Below, piece by piece: positions 8,000 through 15,767 of a stretch of 64,000 nucleotides of DNA (its first letter is position 1; each line of letters begins with the position of its first letter). The notes under the pieces were generated by a model that saw nothing but the letters and a program-made list of their open reading frames with translations, did not search any database and had not been told where the DNA came from. Origin of the DNA: Massilia sp. NR 4-1 (GTDB lineage: Bacteria; Pseudomonadota; Gammaproteobacteria; Burkholderiales; Burkholderiaceae_D); contig NZ_CP012201.1 of NCBI RefSeq assembly GCF_001191005.1, forward strand, positions 4,216,001 through 4,280,000. The letters are read 5' to 3'. The position numbers and the translations under genes were made by a program.

Positions 8000-9796
8000 A
8001 TGGGTGCTCTCGAAGTGATCGATACGCGAACGCTGACCGTCGCCGGCGAGGTGGCGCATAAATGGCAGGGCATCCTGGACCTGATTGCGCGCCTGGTGAA
8101 CGTGCCGGCCGCCCTCATCATGAAGGTCGAGCCGCCGCAGATCAAGGTCTTCCTCTCCAGCCAATCGGCCGGCAATCCCTACGAAGAACACGAGCTGGCC
8201 CCGCTCGGCACCGGCCTGTATTGCGAGACCGTGATGGCCCGGCGCGCGCCGCTGCTGGTGCCGAATGCGCTGAGCGACCGCGACTGGTGCGAGAATCCCG
8301 ATATCAAGCTTGGCATGATTTCCTATATGGGCCTGCCCCTGGTCTGGCCCAACGACCACGTGTTCGGCACCATCTGCGTGCTCGACAGTCGGGAAAATGC
8401 CTACAGCAATAATTTTCTCCAGCTGCTGCAGCAATTCCGCGGCATCGTGGAGAACGACCTGAAGCAGATCTACGACACGCAGCGCCGCAGCTTCGAGGAC
8501 GCCGCCCTGCGCGCCGACGAGGCCGAGCGCGTGCGGCGCGAATTCACCCAGCTGCGCGCCGGCGAGCAGCGCGCCCTGGCCGCGCTGCAGGAGAGCGAGC
8601 GGCGCTGGCATTTCGCGCTGGAGGGCGCGGGCGACGGCGTGTGGGACTGGGATCTGCCGAAAGACACGGTGTTCTATTCCAAGCGCTGCATCGAACTGCT
8701 TGGCCTGCCGCCGGAGCGCGCCGTGCACCGCTTCGGCGAGTGGCAGCAATACATCCATCCCGAAGACCTGGCGGCGGCGATGGCCGCCATCGACGCCGGC
8801 CTGCAAAGCCCGGCCGCCACCTTCGCTTTCGAACACCGCTTCCGCGTGCAGGGCCAGTGGGAGTGGCTGCTGGTGCGCGGCATGGTGGTCAGCCGCAACG
8901 CAGTGGACCAGCCGCTGCGCATGATCGGCACCTGCTCCAACATCACGCTGCGCAAGCAGGCGCAGGTGGATCTGCAGGCCCTCAACGAGCACCTGGAAGA
9001 ACGCGTGGCCGAACGCAGCGCCGAACTGCAGAAAGCGATGGAGCAGATCGCCATCACCGAGAAGATGGCCTCGCTGGGCCGCCTGGTGGCCGGCATCGCC
9101 CACGAACTGAATACGCCGGTGGGCAATGCGGTGCTCACCTCCTCCACCCTGGTGGAATGGATCACGCAACTGGAACGCCAGGCCGCCAGCAAGCAGCTCA
9201 CGCACAGCGCGCTCGACGACTTTCTGCAGCAGGGCAAGGCGGCCTGCGAACTGATCGAACGCAACGCCACGCGCGCCAGCAACCTGATCGCCAGCTTCAA
9301 GCAGATCGCCGTCGACCAGAGCACGCAGCAGCGGCGCGCCTTCGAACTGCACCAGGCGGTGCACGATGTGGTGGCGGCGCTCGGCCCTTCGCTGCGGCGC
9401 GCCCGCATCGAGTTGCAGCTCGAGGTGGCGCCCGGCATCGCCATGGACAGCTACCCCGGCCACATCGAACAGATCATCGCCAATCTGGCCGCCAACTCCA
9501 TCACCCATGCCTTCAACGAGAAGGACGAGGAGCGCCGCGTGCGCCTGTCGGCCAGCGCCAGCGCAGACGAGGTGGAACTGGTCTACGAAGACAACGGCTG
9601 CGGCATCGATCCGGCCATCCAGCCGCATGTCTTCGAACCGTTCTACACCACCCACCTGGGCCAGGGCAGCAATGGCCTGGGTCTCTCGATCGTCCACAAC
9701 ATCGCGCAAGCCGTCCTGAAAGGCAGCATCCATCTCGAAAGCACGCCGGGCCAGGGCGCGCGTTTCCGCTTCCGGCTGCCGCGCCGGCTCGCTTGA
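8000..9796 (+). CDS. Cytoplasmic GAF-PAS sensor histidine kinase
   Basis: Signalling kinase of 598 aa with no transmembrane segment. A GAF domain covers about 20-165, a coiled region about 165-200, and a PAS_3-type domain about 205-320 (WHFALEGAGDGVWDWDLP ... VDLQALNEHLEERVAERS). The kinase core follows, with phospho-acceptor His about 368 in GRLVAGIAHELNTPVGN. The N box is IIANLAANSITHAF, and the ATPase boxes are EDNGCGIDPAIQ and GSNGLGLSIVHNI. No response-regulator gene is adjacent, so it is an orphan kinase here and its signal and partner are unknown. Confidence 0.9.
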   Translation: MGALEVIDTRTLTVAGEVAHKWQGILDLIARLVNVPAALIMKVEPPQIKVFLSSQSAGNPYEEHELAPLGTGLYCETVMARRAPLLVPNALSDRDWCENPDIKLGMISYMGLPLVWPNDHVFGTICVLDSRENAYSNNFLQLLQQFRGIVENDLKQIYDTQRRSFEDAALRADEAERVRREFTQLRAGEQRALAALQESERRWHFALEGAGDGVWDWDLPKDTVFYSKRCIELLGLPPERAVHRFGEWQQYIHPEDLAAAMAAIDAGLQSPAATFAFEHRFRVQGQWEWLLVRGMVVSRNAVDQPLRMIGTCSNITLRKQAQVDLQALNEHLEERVAERSAELQKAMEQIAITEKMASLGRLVAGIAHELNTPVGNAVLTSSTLVEWITQLERQAASKQLTHSALDDFLQQGKAACELIERNATRASNLIASFKQIAVDQSTQQRRAFELHQAVHDVVAALGPSLRRARIELQLEVAPGIAMDSYPGHIEQIIANLAANSITHAFNEKDEERRVRLSASASADEVELVYEDNGCGIDPAIQPHVFEPFYTTHLGQGSNGLGLSIVHNIAQAVLKGSIHLESTPGQGARFRFRLPRRLA

Positions 9797-10011
9797 CAAC
9801 TAATTGTCGAAGCGCTCATCAAGCTTGCAAAACAGTACGGAGTGTTAGCAAGAAAGCCCGTGTTTACTGGCCTCCTGCGATTTCCCGCGCACAATTGCCG
9901 CCACTTTTTTAGGCAGCTTTTTTTGATTTATGCGACACTGTGCGCGTGCATGGTTGAGGTCGTTTCTACCGGACGGCGCCATGTTTTTCTTTTTTGGACA
10001 GACACTTAGCA

Positions 10012-10494
10012 ATGAAGCATTCGAGCGATACTCCCCTGGTTTCCGCAGCCCCTGATGCGGATACGGCAAGCACCGGCAGCCCTGCCCTCACGCGCCGCCA
10101 CTTCATCAAATTCGCGGCAGCCGGCGCCGGCAGCATTGCCCTGCAAGCTTGCGGCGGCGGCGGTGGCGGCAGCGCCACCACCAGCGGCGTCACCCCCACC
10201 ACACCGCCGCCCACCACCCCACCGCCCACCACCAATCCGCCAGTACCGCCGACGCCCGGTGCAGGCAGCACGCCGGTATGGAGCGCGATACCCACCCTGA
10301 CCTTCACCCTCGGCGTGGCAGGCAGCATTCCGATCGGCCAGTATGTGAGCGGCAATGTGGCCGCGATCCGCCTCAACGCAATCGAGCTGCCCGAAGGCGT
10401 GGTTTACAACGACCTGACCCGCTCCTTCGATTACGACGGCGTGGGCGGCCTCGCCAGCGTGGATGGCTTTGTGCTGACCGCCACCGGAGCGTAA
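10012..10494 (+). CDS. Tat-signal lipoprotein-like protein with Ig-like domain (probably the split N-terminal part of the next gene)
   Basis: Protein of 160 aa starting at ATG 10012. A twin-arginine signal LTRRHFIKFAAAGAG runs into a lipobox-like LQAC. A Gly6 stretch and a Pro/Thr-rich linker (about 50-85) follow, then a domain like the putative Ig/cadherin type (about 88-160) that ends abruptly at VDGFVLTATGA. The Ig fold is missing its last strand, and that strand (SNPFTIQI) is the first thing encoded by the next gene, one frame away. Omitting the single T at 10492 would fuse the two proteins. It is either a genuine frameshift mutation or a sequence error; the product as it stands is probably incomplete. 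Confidence 0.7.
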   Translation: MKHSSDTPLVSAAPDADTASTGSPALTRRHFIKFAAAGAGSIALQACGGGGGGSATTSGVTPTTPPPTTPPPTTNPPVPPTPGAGSTPVWSAIPTLTFTLGVAGSIPIGQYVSGNVAAIRLNAIELPEGVVYNDLTRSFDYDGVGGLASVDGFVLTATGA

Positions 10495-10498
10495 GGCG

Positions 10499-12535
10499 AT
10501 GGGCCAGTCTGTCTCCAATCCGTTCACCATCCAGATCCGCCGGCCCGCCGCGTTTGCGGCGAGCTTCCAGCTGAATTCGGCCAGCGGCGGCAGCAATCTG
10601 CCCTTCACCCTGGGCTATGCCTTCCGCAAGGGCGATGTGCCGGGCGGCACCAGCGTCGGCGGCAGCCTGCCGGGCCTGCAGGTCACGCCAAAGAATTACT
10701 GGTCCGACGGTTCGCTGAAATTCGCCACCATTTCCGGCTTCGCCACCCTGGCCGCGGGCGCCAGCCAGACCGTGACCCTGGCCCTCGGCACGGCGCTGGG
10801 CGGCGCCGCGCTCACTACCGCCAACCTGGCCGCCACCGGCATCACGGCCAGCGTCGCCGCGGGCGGTTTCGGCAGCGCGTCCTGGTCGGGCGCCGACTGG
10901 AGCACACCCTTCCAGACCTGGGTCAGCGGCCCGCAAATGAGCTCCTGGATTTACCGTAAGCAGATCGGCAACGACGCCCACCTGGTGGGCTGGCTGGAAG
11001 TGCGCCTGTACGCCGGCGGCGCGGTGGAAGTGCTGCCGTGGATCGAGAACGGCTACCTCTCGGTGGCCGCGCCCACCAACAAGAGCGCCACCTATGCCTT
11101 CACCCTGGGCGGCAGCCAGCGCTTCAGCGCCGCCATCGATCTGCCGAACCACTGCCGCACCGTGCTCCTGTCCGGCGCGGCCCAGAGCCACTGGCTGGGC
11201 GCCGCGCCTTCGCTGAGTTTCAGCCACGACAAGGCCTATCTGCAGGCCAGCCGCCTGGTGCCCGCCTACCGCGCCAATGTGGCGCCGACAGCGGCGGTAT
11301 GGAGCAAGCTGGCGCAAAGCTATACGCCTCTGCAGCAAGGCAATTACTCGAACGGCATGGGCCAGGGCGGCTACCAGCCCGCCATCGGCCTGCTGCCGGA
11401 ATGGGATGTGCTGTACCTCGCCAGCAGCGACGCGCGCGCCTTTGCCGGCGTGATCGTCAACGCCTACAGCGCGGGACGCTACGGCATCCACTACCGCGAC
11501 CAGGGCACGCAGCGGCCCTTCCGCTTCTCCAGCTACCCGAACCTGGTGGTGGACGGCGGCAGCGCCACGGCCATCGCCAACACCGGCGCATCGAGCAAGG
11601 GCACCTACACGCCGGCGCCGACCGGCACCGCGCCCGCCACCTGGGATTCGCCGCACCATCCCTCGGTGGGCTTCACCGCCTATCTGCTGACGGGCCGCTT
11701 CTACTTCATGGAAGAAGTGCTGTTCTCGGCCACCGTGAACTATCTGAAGAACACCGACACCACGCGCAAATTCTCGGCCGGCGTGTTCCAGTCCACCGCC
11801 GGCGCGAATACGGCGCGCGGCGCGGCCTGGGCCATCCGCACGCTGGCGCAAGCCGCTTGCGTCACGCCCGACAGCGATACCGTGCTGCGCAACGAGTTCC
11901 TGGCCTCGCTGGCCGCCAACGTGGACTTCTACCACACGCAATACGTGGCCCAGCCGAACAATCCGCAAGGCTTTGTGCAGTCCTATTCGAACTACACGCC
12001 CGGCACCGGCTTCCTGTCGGAAGCGACGTGGATGCAGGACTTCTTCACCGCCGCCATCGGCTATGCCATCGACCTCGACCTGCCGCTGGCCGGCGGCAAC
12101 CGCGACAAGCTGGCCGCCTTCTTCCAATGGAAGGCGCGCAGCGTGATAGGACGCTTCGGCGGCACGGCCAGCAGCGAATACCTGTATCAGGACGCCGCCG
12201 TCTACACCATCGTGGTGGCGCCGGCCGACGCGCCGGACTTCGCGGGCGGCAGCGGACCATGGTTTGCCAACTGGGGCGATCTGTACCGCGCATCGCAGGC
12301 CATGCGGGTGGCGCAGGCCGAAACCCTGCCCACCAGCGCCGGTCTGCGCGGCGGCAACTTCCCCGATCCCACCAGCTACTGGGGCAATCTGCAGCCGGCG
12401 CTGGCCTATGCGGTCCAGCACAACGTGCCGGGCGCCCAAGCGGCCTATGACCGCATGCAGGGCGCCTCCAACTGGAGCGGCTTCGCCAGCGGCTTCAATG
12501 TGGCGCCGGTGTGGAGCGTGATGCCGCATGCCTGA
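10499..12535 (+). CDS. Large putative exported carbohydrate-active-like protein (unknown function)
   Basis: Protein of 678 aa beginning MGQSVSNPFTIQIRRPAAF, the missing last strand of the upstream Ig-like domain. It has no signal peptide of its own, so export would depend on the fused Tat-signal reading. An N-terminal beta-rich part (about 15-250) is followed by a mixed, Trp/Tyr-rich part with aromatic-rich segments such as WDSPHHPSVGFTAYLLTGRF and WKARSVIGRFGGTASSEYLY. The overall look recalls two-part polysaccharide lyase-like proteins (beta barrel plus alpha toroid), but this is an impression, not an assignment. The C-terminus APVWSVMPHA echoes TPVWSAIPTL, which precedes the Ig domain in the upstream gene. 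Confidence 0.7.
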   Translation: MGQSVSNPFTIQIRRPAAFAASFQLNSASGGSNLPFTLGYAFRKGDVPGGTSVGGSLPGLQVTPKNYWSDGSLKFATISGFATLAAGASQTVTLALGTALGGAALTTANLAATGITASVAAGGFGSASWSGADWSTPFQTWVSGPQMSSWIYRKQIGNDAHLVGWLEVRLYAGGAVEVLPWIENGYLSVAAPTNKSATYAFTLGGSQRFSAAIDLPNHCRTVLLSGAAQSHWLGAAPSLSFSHDKAYLQASRLVPAYRANVAPTAAVWSKLAQSYTPLQQGNYSNGMGQGGYQPAIGLLPEWDVLYLASSDARAFAGVIVNAYSAGRYGIHYRDQGTQRPFRFSSYPNLVVDGGSATAIANTGASSKGTYTPAPTGTAPATWDSPHHPSVGFTAYLLTGRFYFMEEVLFSATVNYLKNTDTTRKFSAGVFQSTAGANTARGAAWAIRTLAQAACVTPDSDTVLRNEFLASLAANVDFYHTQYVAQPNNPQGFVQSYSNYTPGTGFLSEATWMQDFFTAAIGYAIDLDLPLAGGNRDKLAAFFQWKARSVIGRFGGTASSEYLYQDAAVYTIVVAPADAPDFAGGSGPWFANWGDLYRASQAMRVAQAETLPTSAGLRGGNFPDPTSYWGNLQPALAYAVQHNVPGAQAAYDRMQGASNWSGFASGFNVAPVWSVMPHA

Positions 12536-12582
12536 TGCGGCGGCGGACATTTATACGATATTAGTTTTTGAAAGGCCGCCTC

Positions 12583-13848
12583 ATGGCGCAAGCATTTTCC
12601 AATCCCTTCACAATCCAGATTGTGGCCAAGCCGGTGGCCGGCCTGCCCGCCTGGGTGCCGCCCGCCGGCTATTTCGCCGACGTGCCGATGCAAAACAATG
12701 CGCAGGACGTCACGCCCGCGCTGTACCGCACCTCGCCGACCGACACGGCGGCGATGAGCAATCCCTTCAACGTCTGGGGCGGCAGCGCCGTGCTGCGCGA
12801 CTACAGTCCGCTGGGCGCGCAAGTGTATTACTCGGGCGGGCATGAACCCAGCCGCGAAGTGCCGAATGTACAGTTCTCGCTGATCTGCGACTTCTCCACG
12901 CTGCGCTGGAGCGTCGCCAATCTGCCGGCCGCGCCGAATCTGGCCAGCGCCTTCGTCAACGGCCTGGCGCCGGACGGCACGCCGTACACGCCGCACACCT
13001 ATCTGGGCCTGCAGGAATTCCCGCGCGCCTGGGGCGGCGGCACGCGCGGCTCGCTGGCCTCCTTCTTCTGGGCCGGCAGCCCCTTCGAAAACCGCATCAA
13101 CCTGCTCGATGTCTCCAAGACGCAGAACGGCTACAGCCAGCTGGCCACGCGCCAGGCGCAAAATGCGGACCCCAACCGCATCCGCCTGTCGGCCACTTCG
13201 AACAGCACCGGCAGCTACCCGATCACGGTGATGGACAATGCGCGCCAGGGCTGGTGGGTGACGGCCGTGGGACCGACCGACTACACCCTCTTCGTCAGCA
13301 AGACCGGCGCCATCACCCAGCACCCGGCCGTGGGCGGCAATCTCGCCAATGGTGCCCTGGTGCTGTGCAATTCGCTGAACCTGCTGGTGGCGGTCGACGG
13401 CGGCTACTCGCAGGGACCGAATGCCGGCACGCGCTTCCGCAATCTCTACATCCGCAACCTGGCGAACGGCGCCACAACGCAGGTGACGACCCAGGGCAAT
13501 GTGCCCTCGCTGCAGGAAGGCTATGACGGCAACGGCATCAACTTCCACCGTCCCGACGCACTCGGCCTGCAATGGGTGGACGAGCTGGGCTGCATTGTCG
13601 GCCTCGACCAATCAGCCAACCCGCCGGTGGTAGTGAAGCTGAAACCGCCCGCCACCAACCCGGCCAGCAGCCCCTGGACCTGGAGCACCATGCCGCTGCA
13701 GCACTGGCCCAGCGACAGCGGCGGCCAGGCCACGCTGCAAAGCGCCGTCAACAACATCTGGTCCAAGTTCCGCTGGGTTCCCTCGTTGCAAGCCTTCGTC
13801 TACTGCAGCGCCAAAGACCGCAAACCGCAGGTACTCAAACTCTCCTGA
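12583..13848 (+). CDS. Putative beta-propeller-like protein of unknown function
   Basis: Protein of 421 aa from ATG 12583; TTG 12568 is also in frame. It starts MAQAFSNPFTIQIVAKP, nearly the same strand that opens the preceding gene, and then has several blade-like repeats rich in Gly, Trp and Tyr (for example VYYSGGHEPSREVPN, NLLVAVDGGYSQGPN, LGLQWVDELGCIVGLDQ). It therefore resembles a Kelch or galactose-oxidase-type propeller. It has no signal peptide, which is odd for such a protein and suggests loss of a leader domain. It is followed by a strong terminator. No function is proposed. Confidence 0.7.
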   Translation: MAQAFSNPFTIQIVAKPVAGLPAWVPPAGYFADVPMQNNAQDVTPALYRTSPTDTAAMSNPFNVWGGSAVLRDYSPLGAQVYYSGGHEPSREVPNVQFSLICDFSTLRWSVANLPAAPNLASAFVNGLAPDGTPYTPHTYLGLQEFPRAWGGGTRGSLASFFWAGSPFENRINLLDVSKTQNGYSQLATRQAQNADPNRIRLSATSNSTGSYPITVMDNARQGWWVTAVGPTDYTLFVSKTGAITQHPAVGGNLANGALVLCNSLNLLVAVDGGYSQGPNAGTRFRNLYIRNLANGATTQVTTQGNVPSLQEGYDGNGINFHRPDALGLQWVDELGCIVGLDQSANPPVVVKLKPPATNPASSPWTWSTMPLQHWPSDSGGQATLQSAVNNIWSKFRWVPSLQAFVYCSAKDRKPQVLKLS

Positions 13849-13863
13849 CGCTACCGCCGGGCT

Positions 13864-13902
13864 CGTGTCCGATTTTGGGGCCAGACCCCAAAATCGGACA
13901 CG
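13864..13902. repeat. Long perfect palindrome (17-bp arms, 5-nt loop)
   Basis: Arms 13864-13880 and 13886-13902 are exact reverse complements (core GTCCGATTTTGGGG / CCCCAAAATCGGAC) around the loop CCAGA. It lies in the intergenic space between two convergent genes, immediately before the terminator. It looks like a REP-type intergenic palindrome rather than part of a gene. Confidence 0.75.
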
Positions 13903-13910
13903 GACTGGAC

Positions 13911-13942
13911 AATAAAAAAGGGGCGCGAGCCCCTTTTTTATT
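13911..13942. terminator. Bidirectional intrinsic terminator
   Basis: A perfect 14-bp stem (13911-13924 with 13929-13942), an AATAAAAAAGGGGC arm and a GCGA loop, gives A-tract/T-tract flanks on both strands. It serves the rightward propeller-like gene and leftward aqpZ. Confidence 0.9.
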
Positions 13943-13959
13943 GTTGCGGTGACGCTGGA

Positions 13960-14688
13960 TTAGCTGCGCGCGCTGGCTTGCACGGCGGCTGGTGCGGCAG
14001 CGCTTTCTTCGCTGCCGATGAAGCGGTAGATGCCCGCGCCGACGATGGCGCCGACAATCGGTGCCACCCAGAACAGCCACAGCTGGCCGACGGCCCAGTC
14101 GCCAACGTACAGGGCGACGGCGGTGCTGCGCGCCGGATTGACCGAGGTGTTGGTGACGGGGATGCTGATCAGGTGGATCAAGGTCAGGCACAGGCCGATG
14201 GCGATCGGCGCGAAGCCTTGCGGCGCGCGCTTGTCGGTCGCGCCCAGGATCACGATCAGGAAGAAGGCGGTCATCACGATCTCAGTGACCAGCGCCGCGA
14301 CCAGGCTGTAGCCGCCCGGCGAATGTTCGCCGTAGCCGTTGGAAGCGAAACCGGCGCTCACATCGAAGCCGGCCTTGCCGCTGGCGATCAGATACAGCAC
14401 GCCGCCCGCCGCAATCCCGCCCAGTACCTGCGCCACGATGTAGGGCAACAGGTCTTTGGCCGGGAAGCGTCCGCCCGCCCACAGGCCGATGGAAACGGCC
14501 GGATTCAGATGGCAGCCCGAGATGTGGCCGATGGCGAACGCCATGGTCAGCACCGTCAGGCCAAAGGCCAGCGACACCCCATGCAGGCCGATGCCGACGT
14601 TAGGAAACGCCGCCGCCAGCACGGCGCTGCCGCAGCCGCCCAGCACCAGCCAGAAGGTGCCGAAAAATTCTGCCCCATATTTTTTCAC
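13960..14688 (-). CDS. aqpZ: Aquaporin Z
   Basis: Inner-membrane water channel of 242 aa with six predicted helices. Both pore motifs are intact: SGCHLNPAVSIG in the first half and TNTSVNPARSTAV in the second, with Arg after the second NPA as expected. Start is GTG 14688, preceded by AAGGAG at good spacing. The Ala-rich tail after GSEES is a minor extension. The gene is monocistronic and shares a bidirectional terminator with the convergent upstream gene cluster. Confidence 0.95.
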   Translation of the reverse strand: MKKYGAEFFGTFWLVLGGCGSAVLAAAFPNVGIGLHGVSLAFGLTVLTMAFAIGHISGCHLNPAVSIGLWAGGRFPAKDLLPYIVAQVLGGIAAGGVLYLIASGKAGFDVSAGFASNGYGEHSPGGYSLVAALVTEIVMTAFFLIVILGATDKRAPQGFAPIAIGLCLTLIHLISIPVTNTSVNPARSTAVALYVGDWAVGQLWLFWVAPIVGAIVGAGIYRFIGSEESAAAPAAVQASARS

Positions 14689-14916
14689 TTCGTACTCCTT
14701 TTCTTTATTTGAAGGACATGCCCCGGTTAAGTCAACACGGGCTGTAATTCAGCCAATGTTGTAACCGAGTGTACTGTTGGAAAAGAATAAAGACAATGCA
14801 GGGGAAAATTACTTTGTAACAAGTTGTCCTTTGAGCCGGATTCACGCCTCGCCCAGGGAAAGCCGGGTTGGCGCACCATTCGCCACCGTAAACAACTCAT
14901 CGTCGAAACTTACATC

Positions 14917-15672
14917 CTAACCATTGGTAACACTCCGCAAGCTCTGCGCCAGCGCTTCCTCGGGCGAAAAGCGGGCCGCCAGCATATGCCACTTGCTGCC
15001 GAAGCCCGGCCGCCGCTTGCAGACGAAGCCCGCCTGGCGCAAAGCTTGGCGCACCGGCCCCGCCGCGCTAAAGGTGGCCAGGGTGGCGCCCGGCAGCGCC
15101 AGCTTGTGCAGATGGCTCAGCACTGGCGGCGCCCACATCCCGGGGTTTTTAGCCGGCGCAAAGCCGTCGAGATAGAAGGCAGCGCAGCGCAGATCGAGCC
15201 GGGGCAGGCAATCGGCGACGTCGCCCAAGACCAGCGTCAGCTCCACCTGGCCCTCGTCCAGCAGCAGGCGATGCGCGCCCGCCGTCAGTGCCGGCCATTG
15301 CGCGCGCAACTGGACCGAAAATGCGTCGAGTTCGGGCCAGCGCGCATGCAGCTGGGCCAGATCGGCTGCATGGAAGGGATATTTTTCGATGGACGTGTAA
15401 TGCAAGCGCCGGCAGCGCAGCGGGTCGGCGCGCCAGGCCTGCCACGTCGCGAGAAAATTCAGACCCAGGCCAAAGCCGGTTTCCAGCATGGAGAATTCGG
15501 CGCGGCCTTGCCAGCGCCCAGGCAAATCGTTCCCGCTAAGGAAGACGTGGCGCGCCTGGGCCAGACCGCCCTCATTGGAATGATAGACGTCGCCGAACTG
15601 CTCGGCGTATGGCGTGCTGTCCTGGAAGGACAGCGTAGCGGCAGTCAGTGCTTCGGACGAAGGATAGGGCAT
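14917..15672 (-). CDS. mnmD: Stand-alone tRNA 5-methylaminomethyl-2-thiouridine methyltransferase
   Basis: SAM-dependent methyltransferase of 251 aa that completes mnm5s2U34 in tRNA anticodons. The SAM loop MLETGFGLGLNFLATW and the family motif FYLDGFAPAKNPGMW are present, followed by TFSAAGPVRQALRQAGF. In many proteobacteria this domain is fused to an FAD oxidase (MnmC); here the protein ends after the methyltransferase. Start ATG 15672 has a GGGAG ribosome-binding site; a TTG at 15687 is also in frame. It is next to the iron operon but has no evident link to it. Confidence 0.88.
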   Translation of the reverse strand: MPYPSSEALTAATLSFQDSTPYAEQFGDVYHSNEGGLAQARHVFLSGNDLPGRWQGRAEFSMLETGFGLGLNFLATWQAWRADPLRCRRLHYTSIEKYPFHAADLAQLHARWPELDAFSVQLRAQWPALTAGAHRLLLDEGQVELTLVLGDVADCLPRLDLRCAAFYLDGFAPAKNPGMWAPPVLSHLHKLALPGATLATFSAAGPVRQALRQAGFVCKRRPGFGSKWHMLAARFSPEEALAQSLRSVTNG

Positions 15673-15767
15673 GGCGGCTCCCGGCAATATCGACGGATTA
15701 CATCGCTGTGGCGCGGCAGCATACCACTATCGCCCAAATGAGCGGGCACGCCCAGATCCGCACCATC

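Noticed and set aside
7970..9799. Long minus-strand frame opposite the histidine kinase
   Set aside because: It mirrors the kinase codon pattern and shows no family features.
10373..12550. Minus-strand 725-codon frame opposite the Tat/RIFT-like genes
   Set aside because: Antisense shadow with Arg/Gly/Ala-rich composition; the plus-strand frame has leaders and recognisable domains.
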